Assembly: GCF_000478585.1 (NCBI RefSeq)
Contig: NZ_ARWI01000001.1
Span: 2,294,001-2,358,000 of the forward strand
Source of the DNA: Thiomicrorhabdus sp. Kp2
Lineage (GTDB): Bacteria; Pseudomonadota; Gammaproteobacteria; Thiomicrospirales; Thiomicrospiraceae
Reading direction: 5' to 3'
DNA: 64,000 bases
Position 1 is the first letter of the stretch, and each line of letters begins with the position of its first letter. Below are positions 8,470-16,523 of the stretch, piece by piece. A program made the translations under genes and the position numbers. Below the pieces are notes generated by a model, which ran no database searches, had not been told where the DNA came from, and saw only the letters and a list, made by a program, of their open reading frames with translations.

Positions 8470-9468
8470 TTAAAGTCGCTCTAATAAAACGGTGTTTGCC
8501 CCAGTGGGCGAAATATGAATATGCATCTGTTGATAGCGGTTTAATGTGTTTTTAGCCTCATTGAGACATTGGTTTAGAGTGCCAATACCTAATACGCAAT
8601 CACCTAATCCAGAACCTGAAATTTTAGCCGCAGCTATGGATTCGCAGCCATAAAGTGCATCAATAATACTCTGTAAGACCTTATCATTTACACCTAACAT
8701 CTGCATGGATTGTTGATAGTCTTCACAGGCCTGGTAAAACCTATGGAGTTCATTATTCTGTAACGCCTCAAAACCCATACGAGTGGTTTTGGCCATCGAG
8801 CGGTAGAGCATCTCTAGCTCAGACGGTTTGTTTTGCCACTCTTTAGCAACTTTCTCAAGCACCTCAGCTGTGGGCGTTTTGTAGCCACAATAAATCAATA
8901 CTAACGGCAGGCTGATAGCCAAGTTTTTAATTTGAGGAACAGGGTGTTGAGCACTTTTAGGTTGAAAAAAAATTACACCACCTGCAAGACTGGCCGCTAA
9001 ATCGGTAGCAGAACCACGTCCTTGAATATCAAGAATGATTTTATGCCCCATTTCAAAAAGTTGGATTAAGCTGTAATTCGTTTTACAAATGGTATTTAAA
9101 CCAGAGAGCATAGCGGCTAAAACAGCCGCAGAGCTGCCTAAACCAATGGTCGAAGAAAACTCACTTTCTATATGAATATCAAAACCATGGGATAGTTCTT
9201 TTTGGAAGGCCTGTAGAGCGGATACCACAAAGTTGAGTTTTGGGTGGGCAGTAATGACCTCCCGCTGAGTGTGATGTTCGCCCAGCGCAGAATAGATGTG
9301 AAGTGCATTATCTTCTCGTGCTTGCCAATCTATAGAGATATATTGGTCAACCGCACACGCTAATGCTGGATGGCCATAAACCACGCTATGTTCGCCCAAT
9401 ATCATGGTGTTTGCAGGAGCTTGGCTACGCCAAGAGGGTAAGCCAAGAGGGGTTATAGTATTTGGCAT
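8470..9468 (-). CDS. GHMP kinase of the mevalonate pathway (probable phosphomevalonate or mevalonate kinase)
   Basis: A 332-residue GHMP kinase. It has an N-terminal GEHSVVYG motif (25-32), the phosphate-binding loop TIGLGSSAAV (107-116), an Asp in GSATDLAASLAGG (D156) and a C-terminal glycine motif KISGSGLGDCVLG. It overlaps the upstream kinase by 16 bases. Two kinase steps are needed in this pathway and only two kinases are present, so one must be the phosphomevalonate kinase. This one, lacking the HG-x-SGID motif of true mevalonate kinases, is my choice for that step. Both proteins carry the GEH motif, so the assignment is uncertain. Confidence 0.7.
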   Translation of the reverse strand: MPNTITPLGLPSWRSQAPANTMILGEHSVVYGHPALACAVDQYISIDWQAREDNALHIYSALGEHHTQREVITAHPKLNFVVSALQAFQKELSHGFDIHIESEFSSTIGLGSSAAVLAAMLSGLNTICKTNYSLIQLFEMGHKIILDIQGRGSATDLAASLAGGVIFFQPKSAQHPVPQIKNLAISLPLVLIYCGYKTPTAEVLEKVAKEWQNKPSELEMLYRSMAKTTRMGFEALQNNELHRFYQACEDYQQSMQMLGVNDKVLQSIIDALYGCESIAAAKISGSGLGDCVLGIGTLNQCLNEAKNTLNRYQQMHIHISPTGANTVLLERL

Positions 9469-10481
9469 TTTACCCCTTGATTATCAATGGTGATACGTTG
9501 TAAATGGTAGCCAAACTCGTGACAAAGTTCAGTAGGCGCTTGATTTGAAAAACAGAGTAATACACCAGCACAATCGCCTTTTATACTGCCTGAACCACAG
9601 ACCTTGGCAGTGCCGTTACACTCTGTTTTTAGGCGTTGAATAAATTGCTGAACCTTTTCTGGTACCACACCGATTTGTTCTAACAGTTTTTCATTGTCTT
9701 CAATGTGTTGATAAAGCTTTTGGCTATCTTGCTGTGACCAGGCCTGGATAATGGCATCTGTAGTGTGAGCAAAACGTTTCCACAAGGCTTTATTGTTGGC
9801 GTGCTGATTTTTAACGTAGTCAACGGCTTGCCCAGTACTACTGGTTGGCGTGCCTGTATCAATCAACCAGGCCTTAAAGTCATTAGATTTTAGTTTTTTA
9901 GTTGTGTGGTTTGCATGAAATTCTAGCAACCCACCATAAAGCATGGTTGCAGGGTCAATACCGCTTGAACGTCCGTGCTGACGGGATTCCACTTTTCTTG
10001 CTAGAGCAAGTAGGGTTTCTTTTTCTGGCTCTAAATCGTGATGTTGAAATAGGCTCGTTAATAGCGCAACAATAACTGAGGCTGAGCTGCCTAAACCCTT
10101 GCCAATAGGAGTGTCAGAATGGATTTTAAAGAACCATTCACCTCTTTTTAGGCTATGAAAATCATTAAAGTGGTAAAGCGTATCTAACACTAAGTCAACG
10201 GGCTGTACTAAAACGCTTTGTATAGAAAGGTTGCCAAACGTGTAATTGGCGTAGCGTGCTTCAATATGAGAGGCTAGGTTTTGCCAAACAAAAAAGGGAA
10301 AGCTGTGTTTTTGCTGAAAGTCGCTCAGTTCAATGGTAACGCTGTTGAGGGTGCTGGTTTTGAAGTGGCATTCACAGCTTGTGTAAAGCTCAATAGCCAT
10401 GCTGAGTGCAGAGCTATTATAAATAACGGCATGCTCTCCAGAAAGAATCAATTTGGCTGGAACAGAACAGAGCGTTTGCAT
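9453..10481 (-). CDS. Mevalonate kinase (probable)
   Basis: GHMP kinase of 342 residues expected to phosphorylate mevalonate. Motifs are PAKLILSGEHAVIY (8-21), the ATP loop PIGKGLGSSASVI (125-137) and the mevalonate-kinase signature HGRSSGIDPATMLYGG (169-184) with the catalytic Asp176. The C-terminal GxGSGxxG-like motif reads KVCGSGSIKGDC. It lies 17 bases after the HMG-CoA synthase gene and overlaps the next kinase, which supports a tight operon. A palindrome copy at 9738-9747 encodes QAW. Confidence 0.78.
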   Translation of the reverse strand: MQTLCSVPAKLILSGEHAVIYNSSALSMAIELYTSCECHFKTSTLNSVTIELSDFQQKHSFPFFVWQNLASHIEARYANYTFGNLSIQSVLVQPVDLVLDTLYHFNDFHSLKRGEWFFKIHSDTPIGKGLGSSASVIVALLTSLFQHHDLEPEKETLLALARKVESRQHGRSSGIDPATMLYGGLLEFHANHTTKKLKSNDFKAWLIDTGTPTSSTGQAVDYVKNQHANNKALWKRFAHTTDAIIQAWSQQDSQKLYQHIEDNEKLLEQIGVVPEKVQQFIQRLKTECNGTAKVCGSGSIKGDCAGVLLCFSNQAPTELCHEFGYHLQRITIDNQGVKCQIL

Positions 10482-10498
10482 AACGAGTTACCTAAAGA

Positions 10499-11662
10499 CT
10501 AAAGTTTTTGATAATAACGTTTGTGGTCTTCAATGCCTGCTAAACGGTATGGGCCTTTATTCGTGAGCGGATAAACAATGTTATCGACCGTGCTATCAGT
10601 TTGATGATAAAAATCGAGATATTCTTGATAACTCAGTGGTTGGCGCTGCTCAATTTGCTTTCTATGATCTTTCGTCATTAGAACCGATTGATAGCCTGAT
10701 TGCATAATGCCAGTAAAGAACTCTGCAACACAGCCCGAACCATAGCTAAAAAAGCTAACACGTTTACCTTCAAGGTTATCAAGTACATTATCTAATAAAG
10801 AGATAAATCCAACAAATAACGATGCGCTGTAGCTGTTACCGACAATTCGGTTATAAAGTTGGCCTGGCAACGTTTGGGCGTCAAATTGTGCTTGTGTTAA
10901 GTTTGCACCCACTTTTTTAATTAATGTTTTGTGTGCTTTCTCAGCCATTTTAGTGAAGGGAATGTGATAACAGAAATAATCAATATCATCAAACGTTCGC
11001 TCAGTTTGTTCGGTGAAATGTTCCCAGGCATGTTTTAAGCTATTTAAATACACTTTGGTTGAATATTTGCCATCCACTAATGCGGTTGTGCGGTGGTTTG
11101 GACGCCAGAAATCCATCACATCATCGGTGTAATAGCCAGAACCTGGTTCAATGGCAATAATACGTGGAGATTCGGTCACTAGCATGGCAACGGCACCACA
11201 GCCTTGAGTTGCTTCGCCTGAGGTATCAATGTCGTATTTAGCAATGTCAGCCGCAATCACTAGAATTTTTTCTTTAGGATTGGCGCGTACCATGGTTGTG
11301 GCCATTTGCAGTGCGGCAGCACCTGCATAACAAGCGTGCTTGAGTTCAATGACTCGGCAACGATTTGATAAGCCTAAAAGGCCGTGTAAAAATACACCTG
11401 CCGATTTTGATTGATCGACACCAGTTTCTGTTGCAAACAGGATTGCACTGATTTGGCTTGAATCAATTTGTTCTAATATCGGTGCAGCCGCTTTCGCTGC
11501 TAGACTCACAACGTCTTCATCGGGAGGCGCAATCGACATCTTCTCTTGGCCAATACCAATGGTAAATTTGTTTACATCTATCTGCTTTTCAGCGGCAAAG
11601 GTATCTAAGCCTAAAAAATAGTCAGCTGTAGCAAAATGGATTAAATCAATGCCTACTTTCAT
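10499..11662 (-). CDS. mvaS: Hydroxymethylglutaryl-CoA synthase
   Basis: Condenses acetyl-CoA with acetoacetyl-CoA to give HMG-CoA. The thiolase-fold protein has 387 residues with the catalytic triad placed as in bacterial MvaS: E79 (ETGVDQSKS), C111 (LKHACYAGA) and H233 (CYHIPF). Ending near SYGSGCVAEFF is the glycine-rich thiolase motif. No acetoacetyl-CoA thiolase is encoded nearby, so that substrate must come from elsewhere. A 121-base gap containing an 11-bp stem-loop separates it from fni upstream. Confidence 0.94.
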   Translation of the reverse strand: MKVGIDLIHFATADYFLGLDTFAAEKQIDVNKFTIGIGQEKMSIAPPDEDVVSLAAKAAAPILEQIDSSQISAILFATETGVDQSKSAGVFLHGLLGLSNRCRVIELKHACYAGAAALQMATTMVRANPKEKILVIAADIAKYDIDTSGEATQGCGAVAMLVTESPRIIAIEPGSGYYTDDVMDFWRPNHRTTALVDGKYSTKVYLNSLKHAWEHFTEQTERTFDDIDYFCYHIPFTKMAEKAHKTLIKKVGANLTQAQFDAQTLPGQLYNRIVGNSYSASLFVGFISLLDNVLDNLEGKRVSFFSYGSGCVAEFFTGIMQSGYQSVLMTKDHRKQIEQRQPLSYQEYLDFYHQTDSTVDNIVYPLTNKGPYRLAGIEDHKRYYQKL

Positions 11663-11693
11663 AATCTAAAGTGGATTCGTTCTATTCGTATTA

Positions 11694-11750
11694 CTGTTTG
11701 CATCAGGCGTCATTGCCGCTTTAATGAGTCATTTAAAGCGATGCAAACAG
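11694..11750. repeat. Stem-loop in the fni-mvaS gap
   Basis: Perfect 11-bp inverted arms CTGTTTGCATC (11694-11704) and GATGCAAACAG (11740-11750). A second inner pair is GCTTTAA (11718-11724) and TTAAAGC (11733-11739). In the minus-strand transcript this folds as a two-tier hairpin between fni and mvaS. There is no T-run on the 3' side of the transcript, so it is not a plain terminator; an RNA processing or stability site is possible. Confidence 0.6.
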
Positions 11751-11783
11751 AATATGGGTTGTTAATCATCTTTGATGCCGTGC

Positions 11784-12851
11784 CTAAAAAGGTGCGACCA
11801 AAGCGGTATTTAAATGTAAGGCATCGCTGTTTTCGATGCCAAGCAAAAACTGCGCAGTTCGGAACTCTTGCTGAAATTGCTCTATTTTAGCCACAACCTG
11901 TTCGGTTGAATTTTGTGCTGGCGCTAACAATGGCGCGGCCACCCCACACAAACGGCCGCCCATTATAACAGCTTTTATCATATCGATTCCGTTTCGTATG
12001 CCTCCACTGGCAATAAACTGTGCTTTTCCCTGATAGGGTTCGGCTAGTTTAAGGCTTTCAATGGTGGTTAGCCCCCAGTCTTGAAAGAGAAAGCCTAAGT
12101 CATTTTCTGAGCGGTGTGCCTCTATACGGCTCCAGGATGTGCCTCCACGACCAGCAATATCAAAATATTGAATCCCAGCCTCTAAACCCAATTCAATATC
12201 TTGGGGAGAGAGGCCGCAACCCACCTCTTTAAGAATAATAGGCACTTCAATATTTTGTGCCAAAGCATGAATTTTATTGGCTAAGTTGGCAAAATCGGTA
12301 TCACCTTCTGGTTGAATGACTTCTTGTAAGGGGTTTAAGTGCAGGTAAAGGGCATCGGCTTCTAAAGTATCAATCGCTCTGCGAGCCTCATCCAAGCCAA
12401 AACCATAATTCAGTTGCACGGCACCCATATTGGCAATCAGAGGAACATTGGGGGCGTATTTTCTTAATTCAAAACTCTGTTTGGCGGCTTCATCAATAAT
12501 CATGGCGCGTTGTGAACCTACGGCCATAGGTACATTGCACGCTTCAGCGGCTTCAGCAAGGTGAATATTAATGTCACCCAAATTGTTTGCCGCACCACCT
12601 GTCATGGATGAGACTAAAAAAGGAAAGCTGATTTTGCGTTCCAAAAACAGGCTTGAGATATCAATGCTTGAAAAATCGAGTTCGGGTAAGGCTCGGTGCA
12701 TTAGGCGAATCTGTTCAAAACCATCTTGGTGGCGGTCAACCTGCACATCGTTTAAAACCGCATCAATGTGTTGTTGTTTACGATTGGTTACTTGCTCAGA
12801 AGCGTTCATTTCAGAAGCGTTCATTTTAGAATGGGGATTACCGTTGCTCAT
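11784..12851 (-). CDS. fni: Type 2 isopentenyl-diphosphate delta-isomerase
   Basis: FMN- and NADPH-dependent isomerase interconverting IPP and DMAPP. The TIM-barrel protein has 355 residues with KQQHIDAVL near the N-terminus, FPFLVSSMTGG, the phosphate-binding GRGGTSWSRIE and the FMN-site ASGGIRNGIDMIKAV. The N-terminus contains a 15-bp perfect tandem duplication (12796-12810 and 12811-12825), giving MNASE twice, each repeat with its own Met. The ATG at 12851 was kept because GGA lies about ten bases upstream. It follows mvaA by 14 bases. Confidence 0.94.
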   Translation of the reverse strand: MSNGNPHSKMNASEMNASEQVTNRKQQHIDAVLNDVQVDRHQDGFEQIRLMHRALPELDFSSIDISSLFLERKISFPFLVSSMTGGAANNLGDINIHLAEAAEACNVPMAVGSQRAMIIDEAAKQSFELRKYAPNVPLIANMGAVQLNYGFGLDEARRAIDTLEADALYLHLNPLQEVIQPEGDTDFANLANKIHALAQNIEVPIILKEVGCGLSPQDIELGLEAGIQYFDIAGRGGTSWSRIEAHRSENDLGFLFQDWGLTTIESLKLAEPYQGKAQFIASGGIRNGIDMIKAVIMGGRLCGVAAPLLAPAQNSTEQVVAKIEQFQQEFRTAQFLLGIENSDALHLNTALVAPF

Positions 12852-12865
12852 ATTTATCCAGATGA

Positions 12866-13930
12866 TTAGGCATTATGGCCACGTTCAAGTTTAATGTGCG
12901 CTTCCATTAACTCACCAGGATTGGTTTGTGCCGCCAATAGAGAAAGCTCTCCACAAAATGCGGTTGCTCCCGCAATACACGCTAAACGACGTGCATTTTC
13001 ACCAGGTTGCGCATCATTATTGGCGCAACCTAATAAGCTTAAATTTTCTAATACAAAATCTAAACCTTTGCCATTACCCACCGTGCCAACAATAAGGTTA
13101 GGCAGGGTCGTTGAAAAGTACAAATCACCTTCGGGTGTCACTTCGGCATGGTTAATCGCTTGCGAACCTTCAACAATATTGGCGGCATCTTGGCCTGTAG
13201 CCAAATAAAAACCTAAAAGCATATTGGCCACATGCGCGTTAGCCGAACGAAGACCGCCTGAAACAATGCTACCAATTAAATCTTTTTTAATGTGTAGGTC
13301 TACTAAAGCTTCTGGGGTCGTTTTTAAAAAACGTGTACAAAATTTTCTAGGAATAGTCGTTTCACAAACCACATATTTACCGCGACCTAAAATACCGTTT
13401 ACTGCAGAGACTTTTTTATCAGTACAGTAGTTTGCCGAGATGGAAACATATTTAAGGTCTGTGTACTCTTTTAATAACCAAGGCAAAATTTTATCTGCGG
13501 CATTGGTCACCATATTGTGTCCAGAAGCATCGCCTGTTTGAAACTCTAGGCGCAAGTAAATTAAGTTGCCCACAACTTGAAAGTTAGTGTCGATTAATTT
13601 AGCAAAACGACTGCTTTGAGAAACAACATCTTGCAAATCATCGTGACGTGTCTGTATCTGTTTTAAACGCAGAGCCGCCACGCCTGCATTAGGTGCTTCA
13701 AGCAATACCGAGCGAGTCATACGCTCATCAATTACCGTGACTCTAATGCCGCCCGAGTGAGATGCGACTCGTGCGCCACGAGCGACAGATGGCCAAAGTG
13801 GGGTTTCATAAGTGGCCATTGGCACCATTAGGTCATCAGCTTCTACATCACCAATCAGCTTAAAAGGGCCTACGGCTTGCATAGGAATCGAGGCGAATGG
13901 TTGCGTTGGGGTATTTGTCTGTTTAGTCAT
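12866..13930 (-). CDS. mvaA: Hydroxymethylglutaryl-CoA reductase (class I-like)
   Basis: Reduces HMG-CoA to mevalonate, the committed step of the pathway. The 354-residue catalytic domain has no membrane anchor. The motifs resemble class I enzymes of archaea and eukaryotes: TGDASGHNMVT, ANYCTDKKVSAVN with catalytic Lys, GRGKYVVCET, the nucleotide motif GTVGNGKGLDF and a C-terminal catalytic His in MEAHIKLERG. It is the first gene of the minus-strand mevalonate operon; its promoter must lie in the 172 bases shared with the divergent parvulin gene. Class I rather than class II is judged from these motifs alone. Confidence 0.93.
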   Translation of the reverse strand: MTKQTNTPTQPFASIPMQAVGPFKLIGDVEADDLMVPMATYETPLWPSVARGARVASHSGGIRVTVIDERMTRSVLLEAPNAGVAALRLKQIQTRHDDLQDVVSQSSRFAKLIDTNFQVVGNLIYLRLEFQTGDASGHNMVTNAADKILPWLLKEYTDLKYVSISANYCTDKKVSAVNGILGRGKYVVCETTIPRKFCTRFLKTTPEALVDLHIKKDLIGSIVSGGLRSANAHVANMLLGFYLATGQDAANIVEGSQAINHAEVTPEGDLYFSTTLPNLIVGTVGNGKGLDFVLENLSLLGCANNDAQPGENARRLACIAGATAFCGELSLLAAQTNPGELMEAHIKLERGHNA

Positions 13931-14102
13931 GGGGAATATTATAAATGAGCATCTGTGAGTAAGGGCAGGAAAATAATTAAAAAAGAGGGTGATTTACCTT
14001 GAAAGACAAAAAATAACCCCTATATTCATTTTTAACAACGTAATACTCGTTTTTTATTAGCAGAGATAGTTGGATTAAAGGTCTCTAGAAAAAGGAATAA
14101 GC

Positions 14103-14381
14103 ATGACATTAGCAACAGCACGCCACATTCTTGTGGATTCAGAAGAAAAATGTAATGAATTAAAAGATCAAATTGCTAACGGAGCTGACTTTGCAGAAGT
14201 AGCAAAAGCAAACTCTAATTGCCCATCTGGTGCAAACGGTGGTGATTTAGGTCAGTTTGGGCCAGGAATGATGGTGCCTGAATTTGATAAAGTGGTATTC
14301 AGTGCAGACGTAGGTTCAGTTGAAGGACCAGTTAAAACTCAGTTTGGTTATCACCTGCTTGAAGTAACAAGCCGTAGCTAA
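14103..14381 (+). CDS. Parvulin-type peptidyl-prolyl cis-trans isomerase (PpiC-like)
   Basis: Stand-alone parvulin domain of 92 residues, the size of cytoplasmic PpiC, with no signal peptide. Recognisable elements are ATARHILVDSEEKC at the start, NCPSGANGGDLGQFGPGMMVPEFD in the core (split here by function, not by break), and KTQFGYHLLEVTSR at the end, where the FGYHL motif closes the active site. An AAAGGAA ribosome-binding site sits just upstream. It ends before a strong palindromic terminator and is therefore monocistronic. Confidence 0.93.
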   Translation: MTLATARHILVDSEEKCNELKDQIANGADFAEVAKANSNCPSGANGGDLGQFGPGMMVPEFDKVVFSADVGSVEGPVKTQFGYHLLEVTSRS

Positions 14382-14409
14382 GCGATTTCAATATAGTTGA
14401 AAAGTTTAT

Positions 14410-14441
14410 AACCGAAGTTACCAGGCCTGGTAACTTCGGTT
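14410..14441 (+). terminator. 32-bp perfect palindromic terminator built on CCAGGCCTGG
   Basis: Bases 14410-14441 form a perfect palindrome centred between 14425 and 14426, with CCAGGCCTGG as its middle ten bases and AACCGAAGTTA as its left flank. The run TTTTTT at 14440-14445 follows. The hairpin lies 28 bases after the parvulin stop and fits a rho-independent terminator. Symmetry means it could also act on transcripts from the other side, though the T-run is only on the plus-strand side. Confidence 0.85.
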
Positions 14442-14511
14442 TTTTATTGCCTGAATTTTAGTAATTAAGGTATTTATGAAAGCAATTATGAACTTTTATA
14501 ATGATGAACTT

Positions 14512-14868
14512 TTATAACATACCTTTCTTTTGCGCTAAATAGCCTAAACCGTAGTAGATAAACACAATAATAAAGGGTAAAAACTCTGGGTTAGATTTTG
14601 CCAACCAGTTGCTCATAAAGGGAGCTGCGATAGAGGTAATAAAACTAAACCCAAATGCACAAAAAGCCACAAATAACGTGATACGTAAAAAAAGTTTTAA
14701 GCTACCAATTTGTTGTTTTAGCATGCCAAGAATATTGTCGCCATAAATGACTAATAGTGTAGCCACCATAGAGAGTACAATTTGGTTTAAATAACCTTTC
14801 ATCCAGCCTGAAACGTGCAGTAATATGTCATTTAGCCAGTTAAGTATATCCATGTGTTTATTATCCAA
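14512..14868 (-). CDS. DUF3392 family inner-membrane protein
   Basis: A 118-residue membrane protein with three hydrophobic segments (about 28-44, 58-82 and 92-112). The stretch SMVATLLVIYGDN followed by FLRITLFVAFCAFGF matches what I recall of the DUF3392 family, whose function is unknown. The start may be the ATG at 14868 or the Met at codon 6. A leftward terminator at 14912-14940 separates it from the SYLF gene upstream, so it needs its own promoter in the short gap. Confidence 0.7.
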   Translation of the reverse strand: MDNKHMDILNWLNDILLHVSGWMKGYLNQIVLSMVATLLVIYGDNILGMLKQQIGSLKLFLRITLFVAFCAFGFSFITSIAAPFMSNWLAKSNPEFLPFIIVFIYYGLGYLAQKKGML

Positions 14869-14911
14869 TTAAGTTGTAATTGCCAGTGTGGCGTTTGGGT
14901 AAATACAAAAA

Positions 14912-14940
14912 AGTCGTTTAACCAAATAGGTTAAACGACT
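14912..14940 (-). terminator. Rho-independent terminator of the SYLF gene
   Basis: Arms AGTCGTTTAACC (14912-14923) and GGTTAAACGACT (14929-14940) are exact complements around a 5-base loop. Read on the minus strand they are followed by a T-run (the A-run at 14906-14911). The site lies 24 bases beyond the stop of the SYLF gene. Confidence 0.88.
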
Positions 14941-14963
14941 GACTTTTCTTGCTAAGGCAAAGC

Positions 14964-15596
14964 TTAGTTAGGGTAAAAGTTATACTTTTGACCGCCTAAT
15001 GTTGCTTCATACATTAGCCCACCTTTGGCTAAACTGAAAACAGCCATACCTTTGTAATATTGGCCATCGGCTTTCACATAACTTTGTCCAGCATTAGCTG
15101 AGGCAGATGTACCTTTGGTAGAGGCTTCGGCATTTGCACCTGCGGTAATTACGATAGCGGAGGCTTGTGCGCCAAATTCAAAGTTTCCACTGGTAAATTC
15201 GTCATATGCACGCTGATCTTGGAAAAATATGATTTGGCTAAACGCTTGTCCGCCTAGCTGAAAGCCAATGGTGGCCTGTGTCATTTCAGCATTGCCAGAA
15301 TAGCGACCGTGTTCGTAAACACGCCCTTTACCGTAAGCACCGCCAATTACAAAGCCCACTTTTCCAATCGTTGGAAAGACCGCATACCCATAGGCGTGGT
15401 CAAAAAATGCAGCCGACTGTGGTGCTTTATGAAAGGCGTTAATGGTCTCTTCAAATTCAGCTTCGCTTACATCTTGAGTCATTTGAGCTTCTGATTCGGT
15501 ATATTCATCATCAGCCTGGCTGATTGAGCTAAATGTGGTCAAACTGGTAATGGCAAGAGTGACAATGGCGGTTTTTTGAAAGAAAGACTTAAGCAT
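14964..15596 (-). CDS. Secreted lipid-binding SYLF/YSC84-domain protein
   Basis: A 210-residue exported protein with an N-terminal signal peptide (basic n-region, hydrophobic core TAIVTLAITSLTTF, cleavage likely after SQA). The rest is one SYLF domain: AAFFDHAYGYAVFPTIGKVGF, GGAYGKGRVYEHGR, TIGFQLGGQAFSQIIFF and KGMAVFSLAKGGLMYEATLGG. Such proteins bind membranes or lipids and their bacterial role is poorly known. It is divergent from lemA and has its own terminator, so it looks monocistronic. Confidence 0.85.
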   Translation of the reverse strand: MLKSFFQKTAIVTLAITSLTTFSSISQADDEYTESEAQMTQDVSEAEFEETINAFHKAPQSAAFFDHAYGYAVFPTIGKVGFVIGGAYGKGRVYEHGRYSGNAEMTQATIGFQLGGQAFSQIIFFQDQRAYDEFTSGNFEFGAQASAIVITAGANAEASTKGTSASANAGQSYVKADGQYYKGMAVFSLAKGGLMYEATLGGQKYNFYPN

Positions 15597-15866
15597 GTTT
15601 GAATCCTTGTTTGAATGAGTGGCTTGTAAGTTAGATGGTATCTATCATGCACGTAAACTAATTTCATTTTAAGCTTAATTTTGTAAAGATTAAAATGCAA
15701 TTCTGAAAAAAAGATGAAGATAGTTTAAATCGTTTTTATGAATTAAAGCGGATTGCAGTTTTGATTTGCTTGAGAATTTAGAATAAAAAGAGCGCATTCT
15801 TGTTATTTAAGTATGCATTTACTGTGTAAAATGACGAAGATAAATTTTTAACTTGAGGAGTTTGCT

Positions 15867-16463
15867 GTGAGTACTGGAATGATTATTTTTTTAGTTTTGG
15901 TTGTGGTCTCGATTTTGTATTTAATCAGTATCTACAATCAGTTGGTTGCCTTAAAAAATCGTTTTGAAAACGCTTTTGCCCAAATTGATGTACAGCTTAA
16001 ACGCCGTTATGACCTCATCCCCAACTTAATTGAAGTGGCTAAAAAAGCCATGACTCATGAGCGTGAAACCCTAGAAGCGGTTATTGCGGCACGTAATGAA
16101 GCTTCCACTTTATTAAAAGCCGCTTCGGCTAACCCAGGCAATGCAAGCATTATGGGGCAACTTTCTCAAGCGGAAGGAGTCTTGGGTTCTGCTATGTCAC
16201 GTTTTAATATGGTGATGGAAGCTTACCCTGATTTAAAAACCAATCAAAATATGATGCAACTTACCGAAGAGCTAACCTCCACTGAAAATAAAGTCGCCTT
16301 TGCACGTCAAGCGTTTAATGACTCGGTTATGGCTTATAACACCTACCGTCAAAGTTTTCCGCAAACCCTGTTTGCCGCGATGTTTGGTCACCCTGTTGAT
16401 GCACAAATGCTTGAGTTTGAAGATCGCGAAGCCATTCAACAAGCACCCAAAGTACAGTTTTAA
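15867..16463 (+). CDS. LemA family protein
   Basis: Membrane-anchored coiled-coil protein of 198 residues. A single N-terminal helix (IIFLVLVVVSILYLISIY) is followed by the LemA core VALKNRFENAFAQIDVQLKRR, YDLIPNLIEVAKK and the closing YNTYRQSFPQTLFA-MFG block. The start is GTG at 15867 with GAGGAG at 15855-15860. The next gene encodes an M48 metalloprotease, a common partner of LemA, and the two are separated only by 60 bases holding two copies of the window's palindrome. Confidence 0.92.
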   Translation: MSTGMIIFLVLVVVSILYLISIYNQLVALKNRFENAFAQIDVQLKRRYDLIPNLIEVAKKAMTHERETLEAVIAARNEASTLLKAASANPGNASIMGQLSQAEGVLGSAMSRFNMVMEAYPDLKTNQNMMQLTEELTSTENKVAFARQAFNDSVMAYNTYRQSFPQTLFAAMFGHPVDAQMLEFEDREAIQQAPKVQF

Positions 16464-16479
16464 GTTAACCAAATTTGTC

Positions 16480-16502
16480 TAGGCCTGTTACCAGGCCTGG
16501 TA
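16480..16502. repeat. Tandem pair of AGGCCT palindromes between lemA and the M48 gene
   Basis: A partial copy (CTAGGCCTG, from 16480) is followed after three bases by a full CCAGGCCTGG at 16491-16500. It is one of nine intergenic full copies of the palindrome family. No T-run follows, so it is not an obvious terminator. Confidence 0.8.
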
Positions 16503-16523
16503 GATTATTAATTCGTTAATATT

